DNA of 64,000 nt from Aedes albopictus. Lineage: Eukaryota; Arthropoda; Insecta; Diptera; Culicidae. A program made the translations under genes and the position numbers. The notes beneath the pieces were generated by a model. The model was not told the origin of the DNA. It saw only the letters and a program-made list of their open reading frames with translations, and ran no database searches. The DNA is taken from NCBI RefSeq assembly GCF_035046485.1, contig NC_085137.1, positions 452,778,980 through 452,842,979 on the forward strand, read 5' to 3'. Shown here piece after piece: positions 44,684 through 56,429 of the stretch. The first letter of the stretch is position 1; each line of letters begins with the position of its first letter.

Positions 44684-45833
44684 TTAGATTCGACAACTCT
44701 CAACCCATTCCGACTGCAGCTGTTCCTTCAATTCTACTACGGCAAAATGTACCCACGCACAGTCCCATGGGTTCCCTCCGAAAGAGAAAAGCCGCAAACC
44801 GTTGGCAATCGATTCGAATCCCTCAATTGTGCGCAGCTGGTTGTCTTCAATGAAGAATTCTTTCAGCTTCGGTAATCGCCACGTGCGCACGTCTAGCCGT
44901 CGTAAATGGTTCGAATTGAGGTGGAGGGTCTTCACTTTGGGAAGATGGATCGAACGCCAAGAATCCAGGTGAGCAATTCGATTGTAGGACAGGAGCAGAA
45001 TGGTCAAGTTCTTGAGCGAAGACAGGTCTGAGTGCTCTATGTTGGAAATGAGATTCTGCCGTAGATGCAGGGCACGTAGGCTTGTGAATTGTTTAAGTGT
45101 AGGTATTTGACTTAGTTGATTGTTATCCAGATTCAGCGAGGACAGCTTTGGCAAGCTCCAGCGATTAGTCTCGATATGGGAGATGTTGTTTTGTTTAAGC
45201 ACTAAAACAAGTAACGAAGGCAGGTGCACTGGATCACGATCTACAATTTCCAAAATAGAGCATCTAATGAATGTCACATGTGTGAGCTCGTTTAGTCCAT
45301 TCAAGCTACTCAGGTTTAACGATTCAATTTTATTGTTACTCCACTCTAAATCGTTCAATTTCACCAGCTTGTCGATGTTGAATGGAATAGATTTGATGGA
45401 AGTATTTCTGACCTCTATTTTCCACGTTACAATATCGTTCATTTTTTGCCAATTGACGATAACGATCTCAGATACCTCACTTTGCGTAATACATAGAACA
45501 TCTATTGATGGCAGTAAGTACACCTTGGAAATCGAAGAATGTTTTATTGTTAACCATCTAACTCTTTGGTCAAGATGCTCGAAGGTATCAGCTGTAGGGC
45601 TCCAGATGGTCAAATTAATCATATCAAACACAACTTTATGACTGTAGTTGAAAGGCACTTCCAAAGGTGTGGAACCATTGATGAAAATATCCCTCAGCAC
45701 ATACCTGTCATTGTTGCTCGATCCCAAGTGTACCCGAAGAAGAAGTACCAACCTAAAATTCAGTAGATTAGGTTTAGATTTATTTTCAGATGTTTTTTAA
45801 AACTAGATTATTGAACAACAGTTGGAATACCAT
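44684..45833 (-). CDS. LRR gene E: diverged paralog of gene C
   Basis: Predicted exon 1 is 45833-45820 (ATG GTA TTC CAA CT). The intron is 45819-45753 (67 nt, donor GTTGTT, acceptor CTAAAATTTTAG-like, AG at 45754-45753). Exon 2 is 45752-44684. The protein is clearly most similar to C along its whole length (shared GSSNN, RYVLRDI, INGSTPLEVPFNYSHKV). It has the same LRR series and a cap GNPWDCAWVHFAVVEL ending ESCRI. The first cysteine of C (Cys72, KHCS) is serine here, while a new cysteine appears at residue 87 (VLCITQ), so the count stays at four. Similarity to C continues about 180 bp upstream of exon 1. A 240-bp MITE at 46002-46241 separates the proximal region from the rest. LRIM-like immune role inferred. 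Confidence 0.85.
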
Positions 45834-46001
45834 CCTGGCGGTGAGGCATATGCTAGCGATATAAAAATCAGAATATTGGAATCAACAGCGAGACAAATTG
45901 CATTTTAAGCTTTTGCATCATTTGCTGTAATAGTCGTTAACGCCGCTTAAATGTTATTGAAAACCTACAATTATGAAATGAATTTGGCGTGACTGACAAT
46001 T

Positions 46002-46241
46002 GAGGGGGTTAGAAGCAAAGGGGTGTAAGTGACAAAACCCTATTTCGAGTAAATGAGGTTTAAAGTTTTTGATCAATTTTTCTTCCCATACAAAATGTAT
46101 GGAGTTTCAAAATCAACCCAATTTTCTCCGATTTATTGTAATTTTTCCAATCATCTTAGAAACAATCTTAAAAAAGTATATGATATGCTCAGCTCAAAAT
46201 CGACAAAATCGTCACTTACACCTCTTTGCAACTGGGCCACT
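46002..46241. mobile_element. 240-bp MITE in the upstream region of gene E
   Basis: CAATT lies at 45997-46001 and 46242-46246. Near the ends GCAAAGGGGTGTAAGTGAC (46015 on) is mirrored by GTCACTTACACCTCTTTGC (46211-46229). Gene C has the uninterrupted sequence GTGACTGACAATTCACAG at about 23996-24013. This gives a precise empty site. Confidence 0.85.
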
Positions 46242-46392
46242 CAATTCACAGTGCGATATTTGACTTTATATTCAAATATAGTTTCTGTCACTTTATAAAA
46301 ACTGGAATAAAAAAAGGTATTTGAATTCGTAACGTACTTTAGTGTTGAATTCATATAAGAAGTACTGAAGTTATGGTGAAACTTTTAAAAGG

Positions 46393-46534
46393 AATGCTTG
46401 CCCGAGCAGAGGGGAATATCAAATTAATAACTACGAAATCACAAAACCTGTTTTTATATCTTGTTGTGTTATTATTGAATTATCAAGGTATTACGTTTCC
46501 ATAACATGTTGTGTTGGACAATTTTATTTTGTTA
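46393..46534. repeat. Left end of a CCCGAGCAGA repeat
   Basis: CCCGAGCAGAGGGGAATATCA is matched in inverse by the end at about 51030-51039 (TTCTGCTCGGG). Both are next to AT-rich sequence full of ATAACA/TGTTAT words. These may be ends of the same MITE family, or one element split by later insertions. Confidence 0.35.
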
Positions 46535-47608
46535 CTAGCTGACCCGGCAAACCTTGTATTGCCCATTTTAATTGTGGATCTTTCACTACGACGCTTTAGA
46601 TTTATTTAATTCTGCTGGTTCTGAATATCTTCTGTTCTCATTAATCTTATGATATTTTCACAGTTTTTCTAATGTTTTTGTTATCCTGAGGACGAATTGA
46701 ACAATTCAAAAATCTTATTGATCATTTCATTCGTTTATTAGTTACATACATGGCTACAAAAGATATGTAAACCAATGTGTGTATATGTACATTGAAATGC
46801 CGGCTACAAATGCACGTTATCTTCCATTTGAGGCATTTTACTAATAATAAATTAAAACTTCTATTAGAACATACTTCTTGACTGAGAAACAAAGTTCGAG
46901 TTTTATTTTCCTTAATTATTATTATTTTTTGTTGATTTTTTATGCGAAGGTCCACGCTTTTGTAACAGTGTAATACAAAAGAACAGCCTGTTTTTGAAAG
47001 AAGGAAAAATCTCAGATGAACTATGTAGTTTGATGGCTAACCAACTCTTTATCATTGTAACTTAAAGGGACAAATCTGCCATAGAGTTAACAGTTCACCT
47101 GCCATCAACTACAAATCATTGCCACTTTAAAGAAAAACCTATGATTAAAAGAAGGAAACATTTCTTTTTTCATTTTCAGCAGTTGAATCGCAAACATTGT
47201 AACAGTATGACTTGAAAGAACTGCCTTTTACTAAAAGAAGGAAAAATCTCAGATGGAGTGAGCAGTATACTGCAGTATAATCACCCTTATCTACAACCTG
47301 TGTGACAATGAGGGTATGATGATTTTCCGCCTGATCATCTTTTGGATCAATGGCCATTATGCCTAATGTTCATTCGGGATATTGTGCAATCGGTTGTATG
47401 ACGTTCGGCCTAATCGTCATCAGCCGAACACCATTTCCAAATTATGCCTTTTCCCCTTTCAAGGATGGACTGAAACCATCACATGAATCTTCCCCGTCCC
47501 AAAAAACCCCTGCATGCAAATTTCCATACCAATCAGTCCCAAGATCGGTCCAGTAGTTTCCGAATCCATAAGGGTCAGACAGACAGAAATTCAGTTTTAT
47601 ATTTTTTT
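46535..47608 (+). mobile_element. Longer relative of the (GACA) SINE-like repeat
   Basis: It starts ACTAGCTGACCCGGCAAACC and ends CAGTAGTTTCC...GGGTCAGACAGACAGAAATTCAG plus a T run, the same termini as at 13387-13677. The interior has two similar blocks (AGAAGGAAAAATCTCAGATG at about 47000 and 47238) about 240 bp apart. No ORF with recognised domain. Confidence 0.55.
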
Positions 47609-49559
47609 TTTGAGCGTCACAAATCAACCTGGTATGGAGTTCAGGTTTACATTAATTTAGTTCTTTGGGTTTTATGGTATGTGACCTCTATCGGTTTCCA
47701 AAATGGTGGTTTAGTTTATGAGAGCAGTCGTTGGTTTCCCAGGTTAGGTTTGGATCATGTTGGTTTTTTCAACCTACCTGTATTATTTAGGGATATAAAA
47801 GATTATTTTCAAAGTTTAATCCTTAGTTTATTCTTTTATCTGATTTGCACCAATTTCTAAAAGGAGTTCGAAAATAGCTATAAAAGCTCACAAACATACA
47901 TAAGAAAATTACTCATGTCGTACCCAGAGAGTAAAAAAGTCGAAGATTCAAAATGAAAATTTACATTCTCATTTTTTCATTCGTGTTTCGTCACATTCAT
48001 TGTCAGCTGAATGCCTCTCAGACCACCCCCCCCCCCCTGCGTGGTCAAGATCTACCCTTCAAGTAATTGATGGAAGACCTCTTATTGAAGAATCTGGAGT
48101 TCGTAGAGGTATACCTGGTAAACCTTCAGCATATCGCGTTAATATTTTTGTCAAACAATGCCGAATAATTTTGCACGGTATTGCAGAACGTATGCATGAT
48201 TCGCCACGATGCCTCTTTCTATCTGGTCCCGTTACGTCCTTTGCTTATTAAAATCCTCACGAATACCCACAGATTATTGCATATTTTGTTATTCCGATAA
48301 TGTCCTGTTATTGTAGGCTTGTTCACGTACCTTGTTCTTTCAATAAGGTTGTAGGATAAATTTCTTGAAGCTAGTTTAACGTTCCAACCCCTATTCCGCT
48401 TTATGTGGGCAATATCAACGAAAAATGATTTATCATAACCCAGCGCGGACGACCCAATTCTGAAGCAGCTACGTTTAACCTTCATAGCAGTCTCTAACAA
48501 TCATGCATCAGATCGGCCTCTCTTGGGCCGTTTCATCGATCACATCAACGAACCTCCGGGGGCGACTAAAGCATTAACGTTAAAACTTTAGCAAGGATCG
48601 CATAATTCATTCAGTATTTACAAATCCACTATGGCTGTGTCCAAGACAGCTCTTCAGCATGACACCATCCACCCCTGGTATCCAGCTCCTTTTATTAACC
48701 AATCGGTGCACTCGATCCATTCCTAGCCATCGCTATGACAAAGCCGCAAAGCTAGCGATCCATCTGATTTCGTTGGCCAGTAATGTTTTTTCATACCTCA
48801 GGAACACTTCCGCTATCAATTCCTAGGTCACCCATTCAAAAACGCCTGTGGACCTGGGAGTAGAAAGAGTTCTCTTGTGCCTACCCAAGATGCAGCCGTT
48901 GGATTGATCAGAAGTTTGCGACTTGCGGCCGATACCCGGGATCAAAAGTTGTATTAGTCCTTCCCGTATAACTCGGCAAACTCACTGTGTACAAAACAAA
49001 TTCATTTAATTGTCAGAAGTTTTCCGAATAAATCATCAAATTGTTAAAGATGGTTGAAAAGTCAGTGAACTCGGCCGTCGTGTAGTTTATTAAAATTAAA
49101 CTTAATACTGAAAACTTCAGTTATTTATTTAAGGAAAGGGCACGGTACATGTTCTTATTTATTTGAAACGAATTTTTCAATTTTAGAGCATCGGGATCGC
49201 ATCATCCGTGACACAACGGTGATCGCCTCGTTGTACACTTGCACAGAAACCTCCAGATGATGCCGTCGATTACCAAACCCGTTTCTCGGGTGCCGCAAGG
49301 TTCTGGAACACTACCTCAGGTTCTACCCATCGCGATGCATCGCTGGAAGAAAACATTGTTGTGTATTACGGTACTGGTCGATACGAAAACAAACCGCAGC
49401 ATTCGACTGTCTTTAATTTTGCACTACCCTACAGTTTGATTCTCAAACCGTACCTCCTCCAGGGCCAGGCGGGCTCCATAGTAAAAAAAGACCTGCATCC
49501 TGAACATTGGCAATTTGACATACTTGTTGAGCAATGGGATCTTAGCAACGCACTCTAGA
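47609..49559. other. Spacer of mixed unassigned sequence
   Basis: No supported gene. The frame ending at 47860 (WVLWYVTSIGFQNGG, RFPRLGLDHVGFF) has a LINE-like feel but no diagnostic motif. A C13 run lies at about 48026. The stretch 48480-49440 is less AT-rich and has no recognisable ORF. Confidence 0.35.
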
Positions 49560-49774
49560 TTGTTGTCCCGACAAACATCGTACTGCCTGACTACTGCGTT
49601 TTCTGGCATACACCTCCATGGAGAAGTGCCCCGTAACTTCATTTGTATGGGAGCCCCCCGTTCTCGAGACCGGAGAGGTCTCACACCAAGCTAAGAACCT
49701 TCCCCGGCCTCAAACATATCCGCATACAAAATTTCACACCGATCGGTTCAGTAGTTTCCAAATGCATAGCGGTC

Positions 49775-49806
<32 letters not shown>

Positions 49807-49833
49807 GGAAATTCATTTTTATATATATAGATG
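49560..49833 (+). mobile_element. SINE-like repeat with (GACA)n tail, second copy
   Basis: Close copy of 13387-13677. It contains CGTACTGCCTGACTACTGCG, GAGGTCTCACACCAAGC, CGATCGGTTCAGTAGTTTCC, (GACA)n at 49775-49806 and the end AAATTCATTTTTATATATATAGATG. Confidence 0.8.
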
Positions 49834-50106
49834 ACCAAGCTATTGGTATACAGCAATTAAATAACATTTCAATATTACATTTTGTTGTGGAACAAGTTTA
49901 GTTATTATTGTATTATTGAGAGTGTACAAATGCTTTATGCTATGCTATTTATGCTATTTAAACCAAAACAAGTTTTGAAATAAAACTTACGTCATTCTAC
50001 AACGCTATTTACAGCATTTCGTGAGTGAGGGGAACAACTGCATATTCTCTCATCAATTTGTCTTCCTCTTCCATTTTTTATTACATCCTAACTGAGACAG
50101 AGTGCA

Positions 50107-50165
50107 AGCAAACTTTTTTCCACGGAACACTAGCTAGTGATAGTATTCCGTGGGAAAAAATTTGC
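50107..50165. repeat. Short hairpin
   Basis: GCAAACTTTTTTCCACGGAA and its near-perfect inverse TTCCGTGGGAAAAAATTTGC lie around an ACACTAGCTAGTGATAGTA centre. Confidence 0.75.
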
Positions 50166-50614
50166 ATAATGCACCAGCAAAATTGTTGAACGATTTTTTG
50201 AAAAGTGCGCAAAGTTAGGCCCAAGGTGCGCAAAGTATGTTACGCTTACGGTATCACATTTGATAAGAGGTGTGGTGTATTACGTGACATGGAGGTGCTG
50301 TTATGTGTACAACACCAAGTCCCTGCTGGGCGGCGCGAGGTTTGAAATTGACTGAGTTGTAACTTAAATGTACCCTATACATCAAAACGAGAACATAGCA
50401 AACGATATTGAAGGTGGGGTTTGAAAGGGACGTTCCAGATTCCGCCTTTGACATAAGAATTTCAATGATAAAAATGTCAAACTTATTGAGTAAATTTGTT
50501 CAAACAAATCTAATACAGACAGCTGAATCCAAAATTATAGATGGTTTTGAATGGGATTTTTCAGAAATAAATATGTATAGCATTCTCAGCCAACACGAAG
50601 TCAAATATGATGTA

Positions 50615-50709
50615 GAATAGGATGCTAAAATGGAGGGCCTATGCGTAAATACTTCCATTTAACCACGGGTAAAGTGTACTCATATCGCCTCCACTTTAGC
50701 ATCCTATTC
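50615..50709. mobile_element. 95-bp MITE
   Basis: The ends GAATAGGATGCTAAAATGGAGG and the inverse of GAATAGGATGCTAAAGTGGAGG match over about 22 bp with one mismatch. No coding capacity. Confidence 0.7.
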
Positions 50710-50719
50710 AACAGCATAT

Positions 50720-52560
50720 GCGATCGTTTGATATCATTACTAATTTTGCTTTCGGAATGTTATCAATAACTCTTTAATATCAAAATTTGTTATTGAAACA
50801 TTTCCCAAATTCACTGTTATTAAGTTGTTATTGACACTAACAAAACATGTTATTGAATTGATTTTCCAGGAACAAATTTTTGTTATGTGATTTGTTATTT
50901 TGCCGCTTATGACAGACAAGTTTATAACTCAATATGTTATGTTAAAAACATAAAAATTACAAATTCCATTATGCAGTTATTTTACCAAAGTAACGCATTT
51001 TGTTATGCTGTTGTTATTCTCTTCTGCTCGGGTGGAGGTATTTCCAGAAAATCTTAGGAGAATATCTTAAGCGAATCCTTTTACAGGTCGGGGAATGTTA
51101 AGGACACGACGACACTGCTTATGAAAACCGGAGAATCTTGTACGGGCCCATAATCTTTGACAGCAATCGTGTCATGGCATTTATTTGTATCTGTATTAAC
51201 GAGATTTTTAGCCCTAGGCTAGTTCATCTCGGGACCCAGCCTTTACTTCCCTTCCGAAGGAAGTACTCATTTGTGAACATTTTGTGAGTTTGTCGGGAGT
51301 GGGATTCGATCCCAAGTCCTCGGCGTGTTGGTCACGTGCTTTAACCATCACCCCAGGCTCCACGTCATGGCATAGTAACAGTTATATGTACATTTGCGCA
51401 AATCATGCCATCTGAAACCATCACTCAATAAACAAAGACGGCAGAGTTAAGTTCAAGCTGGATCATATGTTTTTTATTGTACAAGGTGAAAACTAACGTT
51501 GGTAGGTACTCGACTTGAAGATTGTAACAAAAATGTAGCATAATTATAATAAACCATATAACTCATTGTGTTATAATCTTGTTTGAAATCTTTGAAGTTA
51601 ATAAAATATTATAACTCATTATGATATGAATTGTATCAAATTTTAGTTTTGATTCTATGGTTTTCAGATAGTATTGTTACAAAGTTATGATAGAAACTGG
51701 TTATATTGAAGCAAAGACACATATCTTGTATTGTTATAATTTTGATCTGATTATAACACGATCAGTGTGAGTCTTATATGAATTATTACTATGTTCCCAC
51801 GAGATGGTTTAGCAATGGCTTTCGAGCTCTGTGTAACCCCAAATAGACGTTCTGCAAAACGAGTTCTTAAACTATCCCCAAAATAAGCTGTAAATACAGT
51901 AATGTGGCGATTTTACCACGCTCTCCGCGCGATTTTTATTACATTGAAAGGTACATTTTCCCCTTTTATTTAAAAAGGATGTTGGCGCGTATTACACCAT
52001 TGAAAATGTTGAAAACGAATGTAGATTTAGTACAATGTCCAAACATATTTTTGAAAAGAGAGGTGATAAAATCAGAACAATACTGTATTTAAATAGAAGA
52101 TTTTCCCTTCTTCAACTCAAGTTGTACTGATAGAATATTAATAATTGTTGTTGTTCAGGAATATAGATTTCTCTAATATTTTGGCAGTCATTTAAAGTAT
52201 TACTATTGTTGAACTTTTAGGGAACCCGACTAGAAGCACATAACAAGATTATAACAAAATTATGACTTCTGTTTTCAGAAATAACAGAAGTTGATATAAT
52301 TATTTTGTAAGGATCTTTCTTTGTGAATATGTATCCATAATAAATTTTTATAATATTTGTTATTATTTTTTGTAACAAAATTATAACAAAACATTTAAAA
52401 TTCATAACAGATGTATGACAACATTTTAATACTATGCATATTCATATAATTGCCTATAACATAACTTTTACAACACATTTAATGTAATGTTTGTTATATT
52501 TTTAACAGAATTATTAAAAAAAATGTATTGTCAAGAAGTTTGGTTTTTTTGTTATTTAGT
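50720..52560. repeat. AT-rich region with recurrent ATAAC/GTTAT words
   Basis: TTGTTATTG, ATTATAAC, TGTTATAAT and ATAACAAA recur dozens of times at 50750-51030 and 51520-52560. No ORF. Looks like decayed AT-rich MITEs or satellite-like sequence. The SINE at 51181-51363 is inserted in it. Confidence 0.5.
51181..51363 (-). mobile_element. Feilai-like SINE with 10-bp target duplication
   Basis: GTCATGGCAT occurs at 51171-51180 and 51364-51373. The minus strand reads GTGGAGCCTGGGGTGATGGTTAAAGC (A box), then TTGGGATCGAATCCCACTCC (B box). The body has TTCCTTCGGAAGGGAAGTAA and GAGATGAACTAGCCTAGGG, and the tail AATACAGATACAAATAA. Complete copy. Confidence 0.85.
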
Positions 52561-52619
52561 TCATTCGTGTCAAGAGATTCATATCCCGAGTAATTGAAAA
52601 AATCTTACAAATAATATTA

Positions 52620-53100
52620 CTTAGCATTAGCATTAGGCAAGTCGCACAAATTCATGGATGGTACAGTCCCAGATCGCTGATATGCGAATTGCCTCCTTCC
52701 CGTCCGTTACCAACGCACAGAGAATTGGGGCTTATCACCGACTCTAAGACAAGATTGCCGCAATCTTTTAACGGTCGAAAGTTGTCCTGGCCACGTCCTT
52801 GTGACAGCTGAGGGATGGGTTTTCCTTTCCTTTTTGGACACCTAAGAATGGTAAGTAGAAACTTCTACGTCCTCTCACACCTAGTTGTCATGGGGATTTG
52901 GGTGTTGTTAGTGGAAGGGTTAAGGCCACAGGATACCTTTGGTTAACTTTCAGGCACCAAAACGATGTACATGAACTCTCGAGACGAATTTGCGTCTCCC
53001 GGACATCTAGCAGCAATATCAGATTTGAGAACGCAGATGCTGGCGTGCACAGCCTGCTGCGATCTCTCGGAAAAATCTAACGAATAACATATTCAGATAT
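52620..53100. repeat. Possible dispersed repeat, class unknown
   Basis: A block of balanced base composition (CATGGATGGTACAGTCCCAG, TTGCCTCCTTCCCGTCCGTT) stands out from AT-rich flanks. No convincing ORF. I suspect a repeat but see no ends. Confidence 0.3.
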
Positions 53101-53289
53101 TACTAATTGAATTACTGAAGAGCAAAAACTGATATTGGTTAGTTTGAGATAAGAGGTAAAACATCAGAAATAATATTAAAGTTCAGTATGGAGAAGTGCT
53201 CAATAATAATTCATTAAGATATTACAAGATCAAAACAATATCGGACAAGATTTCTCGACCGTTTTCCTTGAATAACAAAAAAAAACGGC

Positions 53290-53365
53290 CAACACCTAGC
53301 ATCGAGCCTTCGAGCTTAGGATTCGCAAGCAGCGATGTTTACCACTCAACTGTGGCTTACCGATT
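53290..53365 (-). other. Degenerate tRNA-like sequence
   Basis: Minus strand: AAGCCACAGTTGAGTGGTAAAC (A-box-like), then CGAAGGCTCGATGC (weak B box). Not a functional tRNA by eye. Confidence 0.3.
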
Positions 53366-53869
53366 TAAATATTAGGGTAATAAAAGTATTAGATTCATCG
53401 CTTTCACAGCTCACGCTTTTCCATTCTTTAACATATCCGCCCAGCATCATATTTTTGAGACAGTACTTTTGAAGTGAATATCTTGAGAGCTACATAATAT
53501 TTCAGCATACTGTCCCTAGAGAAGTTATGCAGAATATCCATACTTAGTGCATGGTAAACAATTAACTTCAGAATAAGCTCACTAGGTGGCGCAAACGGTA
53601 CTGCAAAGATTACACATTGCTGCGGTTTGTTCGTCCTACTTTAAATGCGAAGTCAGTCCTGATATCTTAACCATGGTTTTAGATCTTAAGTTGGTGTCGT
53701 CGGTGGAGTTGTTCATACGGTTGTGAATAAATATGGCGTCGTTAATAGAAGTGCAGGCGTATGAAAGCCATGTGTCGAAAAGATATCCAGTTAAAAATTA
53801 TCGCACTAGATGGTGCTGATGTTATTTATATAACGGATAACTTGGTCTAAATACAATGCCTCCCGCAGG

Positions 53870-55860
53870 GGATTTATCTATGGAGATATTCAGCAATTTC
53901 TCCCGATGATTCTCCGTGGATTTCTTCTATGCTTGCTACTATTCTACCATGTATCATCTTGTAGTTCCTCCAATAACTCCTATAGAAATTCGTCCCAAAA
54001 TTTCGCTTGGAATTCCTCTCGAAACTCCACTCGGGATTCTTCCTGAGATCCCTGAAGTAATGAGGATGAACCAGCCTCGGGATGAATTTCCCCATAATAA
54101 ATAGCTAATAATAAAAACTTGAAGTAATCTTCTAAGGATTACTCCCCAGATTCTTTAACGGATTCTCCCAGGGATTCCGACCCGGGATACCTTCATTGAT
54201 TGCTCACGTGCTTTCTTTAGGAATTTCTCACGGGCATTGTTTTTTTTTTCAATGACTCCTTGGTTTCCGTAAAGGATTCCTCCTGGGATTCCACCAGGGA
54301 TTTCACGTGGGATTTTTTTCATTGAATTTACTTGGGATTCTTTCAAAATTTGTTTTCGTGATTCCTATTGAGACTTTTTCCTTGAATATTTCATTGATCC
54401 TTTCAATGTTTCCCTTATGAACTTCTCCTGGGATTCCCTTAGGTATTCTGACAAGGATTCCTCCAAACTTTTTTCTGGAATTTCGCTAGGATTCTCCGGA
54501 ATTCCATAAGGGGATTCCTTCCGAGATATTTTCCGGCATTTCATCAGGGATTCTTCCCGGGATTCCTTCATTGATTTCTCCTAGTATTCATTTAGAGATT
54601 TCTGCCAGGATATCTGGGTTCTTTCACGGATTTTTCCAGAGATGCCATCAGGAATTCCTCCAAGATTCTATCAGGGTTTTCTCCCGGGATTGTTTTAGGC
54701 TTCCATGAGGGATTCTTTCTGGGATTGATTCCTCCTGGTATTTCTTCATTGATTCTGCCCAATTTCCCTTTAGAGATTCCTCCAGTGATTCATTCAGGGA
54801 TTGTTTCACAGTTCATTATGGAATTCCTTTAGGGATTTCTATCAGGATTCCTTCTGAGTTTTCGAGATTCCTTCATTGATTTCTTCCGAGATTCCTTTAG
54901 GGCTTCCGTTCGAGATTCCTCCTCGATCCTTTCAGAGGTTTCTTCAGAAATTTCTCATTGATGCCGATCCCGATGTTTCTTCGGGATTCCTCCAGAGATT
55001 CTTTCAGGGATTCCACCCGGGATTCATTTGGGGATTTCTCCAGACATTTCTTCAGAGATTTCTTCCGCATTTCCAAGATTTCTTCAGAGATTTCTTAAGA
55101 AATGTCCCACATGATTCCTACATTAATTCCTCTTGAGATTCCTCCAGGTATTCCTCCAATGCTCCTGGAGTATTTTCAGGGATTCCTTCAGTATTGTTTC
55201 AGAGATCTCTCTTGGGAATCTTTCAGAGATTCGTCCAGGATATTCAAAAAGACTCCTTTTGCGATTCTCTCAGAAAAAAAAACTCCATGATTTTTTTTGA
55301 AATCCTTCTCCGATTACTGTGGGGATTCCATCAGGGATTTCTTTAGAATGGCTACTGGGTTTTCCCCTGGGATTCCTTCAGGGTTTTATTCCGGGATTCC
55401 TTCCAGGATTCCTTCCAGGATTCCTTCAGGAACTCCACCCAACATTCCTTCAATTAAATTTCTCAGGATTTCTTCATTGAGTCCTCTCAAAACTCTGACA
55501 TTGACTTTCCTGGGTTTGCCCTTTAGGGATTTCTCCCGGAATTATTTTCGATATTCTTCCAGGTATTCCTCCCGCGATTCATTTAGCTATCCCTTCGAAT
55601 ATTTCATTCATCCTTTCAGAGATTCCTTCAGTGTATTTTTCAGCGAATCCTTCATTTTGTTTAGGTATTTTTCTCAAGATTCTTTCAGGGATGCCTTCCG
55701 GGAATCAACCCGGGACTCCATCCGGGATTCCTTCCGGGATTCTTCCAGAGATTTCTCTTGGAATTCATTGAGGGATTCCTTCCGATTATCCTCCTAGGAT
55801 TTCTCCCGAAATTTTCGCTGAGACTGGATTCCTCCGGATAATTTCCCCGGGATTCCTGCG
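53870..55860. repeat. 2-kb degenerate minisatellite (GGGATTCCTTCAGGGATTTC-type)
   Basis: Words like GGGATTCCTTC, GAGATTTCTTCAG and CCAGGATTCCT recur every 20-36 bp. Local near-perfect runs occur at 55395-55435 and 55700-55745. ORFs up to 166 codons (55297-55797, rich in RDSFRDS) come from the repeat. A SINE tail remnant (GATGAACCAGCCTCGGG) lies at 54063-54110. Confidence 0.85.
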
Positions 55861-56258
55861 AGGATTACTCCATGTGGGAAGTAAGAGTATTTTTCGATAG
55901 TGTAACGCGACACGTATTTAGTATGTGAAAATGTGCAACAAGGGGCAGGAGAATGTCAAAAATTGAACGACAAATAAGGCATAGTGAAAGAGAAAATGAA
56001 AGAAATTTTTGAGATAGGCAGATATTTCTGTAAAAAGCCGTAATGTAATCTCTTTTATTCGTTTGGAGTTGTTTTGTATCTATACGGATCAGAATGTAAT
56101 CATAGTATTTGGGATTGTTTAAGGTTTCCCAAAAACTTTCTTGAGTATAAGTCATCGAATCTACATGCATAACTTGTGTGCTTGAATGATTGAATGAAAG
56201 TCATGCTTGCACAGTCGCATGCAACTGTATGCTGACAATTGGTAAGTTCAATGTTTGT
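55861..56258. other. Spacer
   Basis: AT-rich, nothing recognised. Confidence 0.4.
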
Positions 56259-56360
56259 TTAACCCTTATGTGGCCGACAGGGTACCCGGATACCCAGCGC
56301 CCATTTTAAAAGCACGGTGTAGAAAAAAGCAAAAAAAATTGTCGGACACATAACGGTTAA
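56259..56360. mobile_element. 102-bp TTAA-flanked MITE
   Basis: TTAA at 56259-56262 and 56357-56360. The ends TTAACCCTTATGTGGCCGAC and, from the right, TTAACCGTTATGTGTCCGAC. The core includes GGGTACCCGGATACCC. piggyBac-type target preference. Confidence 0.75.
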
Positions 56361-56429
56361 GAATCTCTAAGAGCTCTTTTGAGTATATGTAATCGTATCT
56401 ACAATCGAAAACAGTCTGGAACGTCTTGA

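Noticed and set aside
46393..51039. One MITE split by 4.6 kb of nested insertions (CCCGAGCAGA ends)
   Set aside because: The ends are inverted as expected, but no target duplication or continuous interior could be shown. Kept only as a low-confidence repeat end.
55297..55797. 166-codon plus-strand ORF (RDSFRDS-rich)
   Set aside because: It lies entirely in the GGGATTCC-type minisatellite. The peptide merely translates the repeat.
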